Shown piece by piece: positions 31,721 to 41,719 of a stretch of 41,719 nucleotides of DNA. A program made the translations under genes and the position numbers. This DNA comes from Neurospora tetrasperma FGSC 2508 (lineage: Eukaryota; Ascomycota; Sordariomycetes; Sordariales; Sordariaceae): NCBI RefSeq assembly GCF_000213175.1, contig NW_009799104.1, positions 159,603 to 201,321 on the forward strand. Reading direction: 5' to 3'. Each line of letters starts with the position of its first letter. Position 1 is the first letter of the stretch. A model generated the notes under the pieces. The model was not told the origin of the DNA, searched no databases, and worked only from the letters and a program-made list of their open reading frames with translations.

Positions 31721-31897
31721 TTGCCAACTTGGAGGGTTGAGAGTCTTGGAAGTTTGGGCGTGGGAATCTTGGCACATCGACTGCCAGCAAGCAAGCAGAA
31801 TGCCAGAAATCCGCTCAGTTTCGGGCTCTACCTATGGTCCGTCGAAAGCCTCGGCTTCGCAGTTCACGACCGGACCGAGTCCACCGATGATCAAGAA

Positions 31898-31905
31898 TAT
31901 ATAAA
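31898..31905 (+). promoter_or_regulatory. TATA box near the right island border
   Basis: TATATAAA on plus, about 90 bases before an ATG at 31988 and about 260 bases before base composition collapses. It suggests a gene that once read rightward into what is now RIP DNA. Confidence 0.35.
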
Positions 31906-31987
31906 CTCTTGATGACAGATCTTTAAATAGGAGACCAGACAAGGTTGAGTCCGTCTCAGCTGGAGTTCTACGGCACTTGAAGGCAAC

Positions 31988-32083
31988 ATGCAATTACAAT
32001 GCGTGATGCACCACTACTCACAGTTCTTTTGGAGTGATAACAAAGGTTGTGATTGGTCTAAAGTGCTTACTAACGGTTTGTAA
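31988..32083 (+). other. Short frame at the right island border, possible gene stub
   Basis: 31-codon frame (MQLQCVMHHYSQFFWSDNKG start) downstream of the TATA box. A TACTAAC-like branch word (32069) and TTCTAG (32092-32097) follow. Too short to call. It mirrors the truncated gene at the left border. Confidence 0.2.
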
Positions 32084-35000
32084 CCGTGATTTCTAGCTAA
32101 ATACTACGTCCGGTAGTCTATACGCTAAAGCGCGCCTTCTACAATGCTCCCTTCTTCCACAAGGGTGCCACCGCGTACCTACGAATTTAACTAACTAATT
32201 AAAATAGATATAATAACTAATAATAATATAAGTACTCTTTTATCTCTAATTGTATTTAACGGATCTATTAATTAATTTATTACCTACTTCTTATATTTAT
32301 ACTTAATAATATAAACGGCGGGTCTATTAATCGATCTATTACCCGCTTCTTATACTTTATACTTAGTAATATAAATATTAAAAGAATCAGTTATACTCAG
32401 TTAGGGTAGGCTATAGGCGCTATACTGCCGTACGTTATACTTCCAAGATATTCTATTCTTTAATTATATTGAATTAGTTAATTTAAAATAATAATTCTCT
32501 TAAAATCTAATCGAACTATATAGCTACAATATATAGCTAATATCCCTTATATACGTTTTAAGATTGAGTTAATCTAATAATTATCTCCCGCATTAATAAA
32601 AGTCCTATTATAGTCCCGAATAGACCGGCGGTTATTCTAAGTATCTACTAAGTAACTACTTCTACTATTCTAACTACCGTATCTAATAACTTTAGACTAG
32701 CAATAATAATAATATTTACCTAATTACCAATACTATAAAGGCTCCGTTTACAATAATTGTATATTTCGCGGTTCGCTATAGGTTTGGTATTAATTATATT
32801 TGATAAGCGATTACGTAATTCGTTATTAATTTCGGTTGAACTATTAAATTTTTTGAAGGTATATATTAAACGGTTGATATTATTATTTATTAAGAGGGTC
32901 TTAAATTTATAGATAAATGAAGCTTTATATATATCTATTTTGTATATTAACTATCTAATTACCGTTTTAATTACTTTAATTAATTCTATACGAATAGATC
33001 CCTACTATACTATATTCTCTTAACTATCCAACTATACCCGATTAGGGTAATTATAATACTTATTAATTATTACAATAAACTCTACTATCCCTAATAAATC
33101 CTAACGGACTATTACACTCCTATTTTATTTTACTACATAAACGGATCTAAGCTTCGGTAGTAGGGTAATAATCGATTTCTTTTTATTTACAACGTTTATT
33201 AGGATTTCTACCAGTTCCTACCTTTTATTACTAATATTAGTACCTATTGTACAGATTCTAATATAATCCTTATTCTATTCGACTACAGTTAATTATATCC
33301 AATCTACGTTAAAGTTTTTAAGGGTTCGATATAAACCTCTTATATAGAAAAAGTAAGAATAATTAATTATAATTATTGTAAAATAGAATCCCAATTAGTA
33401 GTACTTAATAATATAATCCTAGTATATTAATTAACCGGACGGCAATATAGAAAAATCGAACTCTCTAAAATAGCGTTCCAATATAGTACGTACGAAGTAT
33501 AAATCCTCTTATTAATATAAAATACAGTAAGTTGCCGCAGCTCGTAGATCGATTCTAACTCTAAATACTTTTTCTTTACTACTATTAATACTTAAAGACG
33601 GCGTTAGATATATAATTCCCCCTTTTCCGGAATAGTAATTAGTATTAATTCATTATATGCTGGTATAGTAATCCAAACTATATACGGGCTCCTAGTATAT
33701 ATAATTAATTTACTTAAATTGCCGAATATTAAATTATTATTGCTGTTATCGAAGTATTCCTAAAAAGGATAATCTTGCGCGTTAATTTCGTTTATTCTAG
33801 TAATAATATATATAAATAATAATTGCGTATAGTATTATTAGTTAATAGTAATTATTTATTAATAGTAGAGTAAATACTTGGTCGATCGTACGTTACTATA
33901 AGTAAAGAGGGAAATTATACTATGATAATAATAGTAATTTATTTCAGTGAAGTAATATTTATAGTGTTTTGCGCTCTAATAATCTGGTCGTACTCTTGTT
34001 TATATTAATTGCGGTAAGTAATAGTAAGAGAAAGGGGGTTTTAACGCTAGTTGCGAGCCTAACGGTATCTTTAATTTAATAGTGCCCTCGGCCGGTCCTA
34101 ATTTTTAGAGTCCATTATTATTATTATTAGTATATTAGGGAGAGTTCTAGTAATATATTAAATTCCAAATCCTTTAAGAAAATACTCTATATTTTTTCTA
34201 TCCTATTATTTCCCCCTTCCTTCTCCTTCTTATTATTTATTATACCTTATACTTACCCTTCCCCTTTAATTCCTTTCGTTCTGTTTTATATTACATATTC
34301 ATTTTCCCTTTCCTCCTTATTTTTAATTATTACTAATCCTTCTATTAAATTAATTCCTTTTAATACTATTATTACTGATTCCTCTACTTTTCCAACCTCT
34401 CTTTTTAGCTTTATATTCCTTTATAAGTTTATTTCCCTTACTAAATCTATTTCTTATACCTTATTTACCTCCTACGGTTTAATATTATTTATATACATTT
34501 TCCTAACCTTCTTCCTTATACCTAAATTAATAATTCTTAATAATACTAGTAATATTACCTCTATTACCTCCTATAGTCCCGTCTATTTTAATATAAATAT
34601 TAGTACTTTTATATTATTATTTATTTTTTTCATCCTCTCTTCTTTCATCACCCGTATATATTTTAATTTTATATCTTTCGTACATATAATTAATTCCTAT
34701 ACTAAATCCCCTATAGTATATAGATTTTCAAATAATATATTTCCTATTTCCTTTACTTACTTCTTATTCCAATTCTTCCGAATTATTTCTCCCTCTTCTA
34801 TATACTAATCCTCTATATTTTCCTTATTTATATTTTCGCTGTTGTTTATAAAATCTAATATTTTTCTTATATTTATTACTATTAGCCCTGCTACTATTCG
34901 GTTAATTACTATTGGTTGCTATTCTACCTACTACCTTAATAATAATTATAATATACTGTATTTATTTCCTACTTATACCTAACTATTAAAATTAATTACT

Positions 35001-35239
35001 AATTCTTCTAATACTAATAGGTAATCCTCTAAATCTTAGTAATTCTATTCTCTTACCTATTTATATATTTCCGCTTTTAATAATTTTATATAAAGTTTAA
35101 TTAATTTATAAAACTAAAGACTATATATAGGACTGTATATTACCCTTATACTATATTCCCCAAATAACCTCCTTATTACTCTTAATAAAAAATATAGAGT
35201 ATTATTACTATATATTTCTTCGGGCTAGCCCAATACTTG

Positions 35240-35520
35240 TATAGTCCGCTTCTATACTTAAACAATTCCTAAATTAGTCGGTTCGTCCGTTATTATTATA
35301 ATTAAAAACTATAAAAAGTAGTAGATTTATAAATGGATATATATTTAACCCACTCGTCCTTTTAGTATAATTATACCCGTAAAATCTATTCCGACTATAG
35401 ACTATAGGATTAATAATAATATTAATATTAAATTAATAATTTATAATAGTTTTAGGCCTATTGCTATATATATACTATATTCTAATACGTAGGAAGTAAT
35501 ATCCTTTAATTGGTCCAGCT
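35240..35520 (-). pseudogene. Integrase relic of a Ty3-type element
   Basis: Minus-strand reading through stops shows VGIDFTGIIILKGRVG at about 35350-35400, the first catalytic Asp block of a DDE integrase, followed by a spaced YI...YYF segment as in VDYFSRF of this family. It lies downstream of the RNase H relic, in the Ty3 order RT-RH-IN. Confidence 0.6.
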
Positions 35521-36049
35521 ACTAATATTGTAAATATAATCGTTGGAGGGTAATAGTGGTAGAGTAGTAATTATAATTATTATATGTTTTGTATAGTACT
35601 GCTAGTACCTTTTCCAGAAATACGTATTATATTAGTAAGTTATAATCTCCCTAGCTTTCTTAATATATTAGGTAACTATCGATTAATCAATATTTAATTA
35701 ATTTCTGGATAATATTATATTATTCTACGTTAGGTAAATCCTTTAGGGCTACCCTTCTATTTGACAAAAATTTAATTATAATTATATATTAAAGTTCGGT
35801 AAGTAACTATTAATCTAAATTATCTATATAGTCTAGCGGGCTCTACAATATAACTATATATACCGTCCCCTTAATCGATACAATTCATAACTAAATTAAA
35901 TCAATAGGTAATATTTTTATTAGTTGTTTAAATAGGAATACTTCTTTATTATACTATTCCGAGCGATTTACTATCCTACTAAATAAGTATAATAAACTAT
36001 TAGTAATACTAATAAACCGCAACTTCCTAAGTTGGTAAATAATCTTCAT

Positions 36050-37180
36050 ATTGTATTTACCCAATTAATTAATTTACCGAACGATATAGCCTGTAGGGTC
36101 CCCTTCAACATTTAAAATTTTCAATAAATCCTTATAATTAATATATATAATAATTAGATAAATAAATTTCAATAATATATTATAATACTCCGCCAAACTT
36201 GGGAGTATTCTTAATACCTCCCTTTCTTCTATATAATATTATATTTCTATATCCGAAAGTAATTATAATATAAAGGATAGTATATTTATATCCGTTACTA
36301 ACTTATTAGTAATTTCTATTCCGGTTTAAACCGTTGCTAATTATACTAGTATAATTCTAGTACCGGTATTTAATACGTTACTAGCTAGGTGAAATTATAT
36401 ACTTGGTAAAACCGGTTTAATTGCCTAATTCTAGATTTTAATATATAGATATATAAATAATTTAGCTTAAGCTAGTCCCTAATTCTACTTATATAATACC
36501 CAATAGCTTTAGATCGATTATTTTCTAATTGAAATTTATTATAGTACTTACTTTATATATACTTATTTTAATACTTTTATATAATCCGTCCGTTTAGGAA
36601 TATATTCTTGTAAATAGGGCAATAGATATAGGGCTGCTGTTAATTCTTTCTTATCCTTTAGGTAGTTCTTAGGCTTAGCCTATTCCGCAAATTGGTTTCA
36701 ATATTTAGCCGCTAGTTATTATTATTCTTTTTCAATTTTAAACCCTACTACTATAATTTTAATAGTAAATAGTATAGTTTTCTTTGGGGAAATACTAATA
36801 AAAATAAATATAATTCGAAGAAAGTAATAATATTATAGGAAATTATATATAACCTCGAAGTTAATAGCTAATATATTATAGTTATTAATAAAGTAATCGA
36901 ATAATACTCCCTATTCGGGATAGTAGCCGAATAAGTTCGGTAGAGCCGGTTCTTTATACCTACTTACAGTTAGCTATACTCTGAAACCTATATTTATTAA
37001 TATATAGTAGGTATATAGAGAATTGGTTATCCCTTATAGTATTTGTAAATTCTAATATTGCCTATTCAGTACAATAAAAGCAGTCTTATCTTTGTAACTT
37101 CGTACTATTAGTACCCCCCAATAATTGTACGCGCCGTCTACCTAGAAGAAAATACTATACTCCCCCGTTGCAATATATTG
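36050..37180 (-). pseudogene. Reverse transcriptase and RNase H relic, Ty3 type
   Basis: On minus, near 37090-37140, VDGAYNYWGVLIVRSYKDKT is followed by FIVLNRQY and GITNS, the centre of a Ty3 polymerase. Near 36880-36900 the catalytic box reads FDYFINNYNILA with both Asp changed to Asn. SPKKTILFT and VVGFKIE follow near 36750. The RNase H part (36060-36420) shows HLASN, EEREVLRILPSLAEYY and IIYINYKDLLKILN. The reading is interrupted mainly by TAG/TAA. Inactive. Confidence 0.75.
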
Positions 37181-38584
37181 AAATAATCCGGATTAATTAT
37201 ATATAGGCTATTATAGTTTAATAATTACCCTATTAACTGGCTAATAGTCTATTATAATTCCTAAATTTCTATTATTCTTTAGAGGAAATTTAATATAAAC
37301 TCCCTAAAGACTAATCCTAGGAATAATCTAATTAACTACTTCTATTTATAGTAATATCCGGCTAATAAACTCTTATATTCTTAGGGTATATTTAAATTAT
37401 TTAAATTAATAAAGGACGACTTCCGGTAATATATTTATTATATATTAAATAAAATTTATAAGTGTAATATTAATTAATTTAATTATAGATATATCCTGGT
37501 ATATATAGGCTAATTGCGCAGCCTTCTCCCTTCGCTCCTCTAAATCGCACCCGTTTCCTAATTAAATCCTTATTTCTTCTATTTATACCTAAATTATCTC
37601 TATCAGTATAGTAGTAATATTGCGGATTATCGGTCTTTTCCCTATATTCCTATAGATTTCTTAATTCGTTGTATACCCTTCTATAATTAATTATCCTATA
37701 TATATATACTCTATTCTTTTACTATACTTTACTGTTTCTCCCTAATCCTAATCTTAATCCTTATACTACTCCTTATAGTATATCTTTTCTTTCTACTTAC
37801 TATTCAATACCCCTACTGACACATATTTCTCTAATTTAATTCTATTTTTCTCCTCTATTAATATCTTTAATACAAACCTTCCATTTCTCTCTATTAATAC
37901 TAAGACTATTCCCCTACAATTGTTAAAGATCGAAAGGTTATTAATATTAAATAGGTAATTAATTTTAATATTTGGGAAAGAAAAATTTAATTAATTATAG
38001 CATTATAATATTATTCCTCCTCCCTCTACTAGGGTTATTAGCGGAAGTACCTAATATAGGAATCTATTATCAAATACCCCCGGCTTTCGAAATATATATC
38101 CTTCTCCCAATTTCTATTCATCTACTTCCAACAAACGATTAACAATCTATAAATTTATTTCCCTTAAACTTCTACTTACTAGTATAATTATTACTATATA
38201 TACTACTATATATTCATTAATCCTTCTCCCTATTCTCAATTTTATTAGGTATAATCTTAATACTCTCTCCCTTCCTAATTTTTCACCACCGTAGGCCTAC
38301 TCTAAGTTCAAGCCCGCCGCCCGTTTTTTTAAATAATGCTCCTCCTTATATTTTTCTATTACCTTTATTTTATTCATTAATAAAGTATACTCCAAATTAA
38401 TATTAATAGTTATCTCCTCATCTACCCAATAATTATCCTTATTATAATCCTCCTTATTATTATCTTCTACCTCTTATACCCTTCCTTACTTATTTAATAA
38501 TAATACTACTCTTTTAATCCTATTCTTCCCCCTTATAATAATAGTTCGATAATAAACATTAATAACTCCCTTTATACAATAAAT

Positions 38585-38872
38585 CTAGATAGCGTTTAAT
38601 AGTAAATTATAAATTGGGTTTATCCCTAGAGTTATATATATTGTAACCCAAATTAGAATATTTTCTACTACCAAGGGAAAATATATATACCTAATTACTA
38701 TTATTAACCGTCTATTTACTACTTTAATCCAGTATAGTATCTTTATATCCTTTATTACTATATCGTACCGAATTACCGTTTCTTTACTAATTATATTAGT
38801 TAGCGTACCCGTATTTACTAAATACCTACTAATATTTTCTTTACTTATAAACCCGTAAATATATTCTAACAA
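38585..38872 (-). pseudogene. Retroviral-type aspartic protease relic
   Basis: A 95-codon stretch without stops. LVNTGTLTNIISKE stands where these proteases have their catalytic D-T/S-G, so the Asp is replaced by Asn. The later FPLVVENILIWV and YITLGINPIYNLLL fit the second half of the fold. It lies 1.4 kb upstream of the polymerase relic on the same strand and probably belongs to the same element. Confidence 0.65.
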
Positions 38873-39627
38873 TATATTTTACAGTCATTTTTTTTTATTT
38901 TAATCTATATTTACTATTAAACCCGGGCCCTTATTTACCCTACCGACTATTATTAATCGGGTACGTCTTATAATTTATTAACCCTAATATACTATTTATT
39001 GTAATCTTAATTTCTAGGTTATACTAATTTGTACTTAGGGTAAGTTATTATATAATTATATAAATAATAAACCTATTTTGACTATTTAAATCCTTATTTA
39101 TATACTTACATCCTATTGGTCCTATAAATTAAATCTAATACTTTCGATTAGAATTGTATTTCGCCGGGTCCACTTTCCCTTTACGTTGCCCTAAGCTTAA
39201 TTAAGGAATTTACTATCTTTTTCTAATTCAGCCTTTTATTTAATATTTATTTTCCTTAGTACTAGAATTAGAAATTTTCCTTATTATTAGTATACTAGTC
39301 CGGTTAATATATTACCCAATAGCGTATTGTATATATAGGTATCCTCTTTTATAAATTCAATTATTCGCTACTATTTATTTGTAACGAACGGCAGTCTAAT
39401 CTACCTAAATAAGATAGCTAAAGGTAAGAACTATTAGAGTCGTTCGGTAAAGCTAAAGGGTTTATAATAAGTATATTCGTAATACTAGTCTTAATAATAA
39501 TAATTAAATTGTATTAACTACTATCGAATTATCTAATAATTTGAATTCTCCAATCGTCCTTTTATACTTCCTATATCGTTTATTCTATAGTTAGTTCATT
39601 TATATTATCGTAATACTAATTCACTCC

Positions 39628-39713
39628 GTAAGCCCAGTATTAGCTTACTATTGTAAGCCCGGAATTAGTTTACTAGTATAAGCCCGGAATTGGCTTACTA
39701 GCGTAAGCCCTAC
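39628..39713. repeat. 25-bp tandem repeat, about 3.4 copies
   Basis: Units start at 39628, 39653, 39678 and 39703 (partial), each like GTAAGCCCGGAATTAGTTTA plus five bases. Within a unit TAAGCC and GGCTTA (or its RIP variants) are inverted repeats, so each unit can fold. It sits in a position that could be the leader or LTR of the Ty3 element. Confidence 0.8.
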
Positions 39714-40609
39714 TTTTAACGCTTTTCTTAACCCTACCCTAGCTTGTAATTATATGAGTTAGCCTTTCTAAGTTATTTGTACTACCGATAATCTAATTAG
39801 CCTATATACTTACTTTAAATTCGTAATATAATACTTCCCCTCCCTAACTAATATTTTCGACGGCTTATTAATTCTTTACTATTATAATTTATATTCTTAT
39901 ACGCTACGTCCTTTATTATTCTAACTATAGTAAATTATTCTTTTTCCCTTATTACTTAAATATATTATCCTCTTATATTTAAAAATATCCTTCCTAATCG
40001 GCGTTTAAATACTAAAATTTAATTACTAATATTAAGTATTTTAGAATTATTATTATACTTTATATTTACTATGCCGATTATTATCTTCCTTATAAGAAGA
40101 TTTCCGATAATAGAAAGTACGTTAAATATATATAGCGAATACGTCCTTATAAAGTTATTAATACCGATATAAAATATAAGGTTCCTTCTTATTATAATTA
40201 TAAATATTACTAATAGCTTCTAATAATTAATATTATTATAACCCTCAATTAAGTTTAACGAATAAAGGATAAGCTTTTTCGTTTTATCGAAGAGCGTTTG
40301 AAATAGATTAACGCTTAATAGAAGGATTTAAAAATATAAATTACCTAATTATTGGATTTAAAGCGGTAGTAATAAGACCTAGCTTTTTAAAGTTATAAAT
40401 TATTTCTTTGTAGTATAGTTAAATTAAAAGTTTTAAAAGTAGAGGAGCGGACGGTTAGTTTAGAACTAAAATTATTATTCGTAAAATAGCCGGTAGGGAA
40501 ATTTATTTCCTTTCCGCCTATTAATTAGGTTTTACTAAATATATTTACCTTCCCTTCTTTTTAATTAAATAATCCTTTTACCCCGGCCAATCCGGGTTCT
40601 TCTAATAAA

Positions 40610-41719
40610 ATTCCTTTAATTTCTTAGGATAATTCAAATTCCTAACGGGTTCCTACGTATTATTTTCAGGGTTAAATCCATCCTATTTAATAAGGTATTC
40701 TAATCCTCCTTCTTCTATCCTTAAATTTAAGATTTATTTTATATTTTATTCTTCTTCTTTATTTTTAATATTAGTTTGCGTATTAATTCGTATATTTTTA
40801 GGTACTAGTTCTAATAATACGATATAGAATAAATATAATCTTAATTTTATAATTTTAGGAATATTTAATTAATATATTATATTAGAGATTTTCTTTTTAA
40901 TTTTGAATAGCCCTACCTATTAGTTATCGAATTTTTTATTAGGTCTCTTTATTTTAAAATTTCTAATAGATAAAAGGATTTTATCCTCCTCCTTAAAGTA
41001 AGGTCCTTCGAATCTTTTTAGGTTGAAATATTAGTTTATTTTTTATTTAATAAATTCCAATTCTCCTTTGAACTTCTTATATAATATATATAGTTTTTCG
41101 GCTTTAATTAAAGCCTTAGGGGCGTTTATATTTAATCTTTCTAAGAGTTCTAGTTTATACCTATAGTTTATAAAGAAAGGTAAAACCTTAGTAATTTCTA
41201 TAGGAGAAATATTATATATTAATTATATTATAAATAATAGTTCTACCCAATCGCTTTATTCGAAATTAATATAATTTCTCAAATATTATTCTATAATCTA
41301 ATTAATCCTTTCTATTTATCTATTTATCTATAGATAATACGCTATTAATATCTTATTTTTAATATTGAATTTAGTTATTAATATTTATTAAAACTTAAAT
41401 ATAAATTTAATATCCCTATCCGTAATCTATTCCTTCGGTTAACTATATACTAAAGTAATATTCCAATAAATTATATTTATAAATTACTCTATTAATTATA
41501 TTTCCTTATAAAGTAAGAAGTAATTCTATTTAGTTAACCTATTTATTACTACTAGGATATTATTATAAATAATTCCTATTATAGTATTTATAAATAGTAG
41601 TAATTTAGTAATAAAATTTATAGTTACCGAGCTCTATAGCCTTTCTACGATTTCTAAGGGTTTAAGGAATTTATATAACTTATATTTTATAACTTTAATT
41701 TTATTATAATACTTATAGG
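40610..41719 (-). pseudogene. Chromovirus integrase and chromodomain relic (runs off edge)
   Basis: On minus, from the right edge leftward: an integrase core segment near 41221-41350 containing ERIN*IIE*YLRNYINFE and SDWVELL. Then FEGPYFKEEDKILL and the GPY/F-type VGLFKIKKKISN (40885-40925), then a chromodomain at about 40640-40790 with EEEYKI, DRRRRIRIPY and the remains of a WKGY-like motif. Chromodomains direct this Ty3 branch (chromoviruses) to heterochromatin. The 5' part of the element lies beyond 41719. Confidence 0.7.

Larger units (their letters stand above)
32165..41719. repeat. RIP-degraded AT-rich transposon DNA, right flank
   Basis: Composition drops abruptly near 32165 to A/T with TpA everywhere and stays so to the end. 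Two minus-strand Ty3 elements are recognisable through their stops (35.2-38.9 kb, and 40.6 kb to beyond the edge). The plus strand is markedly pyrimidine-rich at 34150-34480 and 37700-38560, so the coding minus strand there is purine-rich. I found no LTRs, and nothing assignable at 32.2-35.2 kb. Confidence 0.85.

Noticed and set aside
39628-39713. CRISPR-like array
   Set aside because: Units are directly contiguous with no spacers and the genome is fungal.

Overview
The window is nuclear DNA of a filamentous ascomycete (Pezizomycotina, probably Sordariomycetes). The evidence is short 50-165 nt introns with GTGAGT/GTAAGT/GTATGT donors and CTAAC/CTGAC-like branch sites, fungal-type secreted and DUF1996 proteins, and long AT-rich tracts full of TpA and poor in CpA. 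Those tracts carry retrotransposon coding remnants broken by C-to-T/G-to-A changes, the signature of repeat-induced point mutation (RIP). Species cannot be named from this sequence.

Layout. 1-8.3 kb is RIP-degraded transposon DNA. It holds a Ty3-type reverse transcriptase/RNase H relic on the minus strand and, inserted into older debris, a complete 2.23-kb gag-only LTR retrotransposon with 253-bp LTRs and a perfect 5-bp target duplication. From about 8.34 to 32.16 kb lies a gene island of ordinary base composition. It contains the stub of a secreted-protein gene cut at the border, a Cys-rich secreted protein (minus), a Nudix hydrolase (minus), an M20 amidohydrolase/dipeptidase (plus), a DUF1996 secreted protein (minus), an ankyrin-repeat protein (plus), a previously hidden 79-residue two-exon CxxC protein (minus), multi-frame coding debris (24-26.8 kb), a small secreted-protein pseudogene (plus), and an FAD-dependent monooxygenase (minus). 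From 32.16 kb to the end is RIP-degraded DNA with two minus-strand Ty3 elements. One retains protease, reverse transcriptase, RNase H and integrase traces. The other retains an integrase core, GPY/F region and chromodomain and runs off the right edge.

How the genes work together. There is no clear shared pathway. The island mixes secreted proteins (10.7, 15.2, 28.0 kb and the 8.4 kb stub) with single metabolic enzymes (Nudix, M20, flavin monooxygenase) and no polyketide, peptide or terpene synthase, so it is not a recognisable biosynthetic cluster. The pattern is that of an accessory pocket between heterochromatin-like blocks: gene-poor, with at least one clear pseudogene, several decayed coding stretches and a truncated gene at the left edge.
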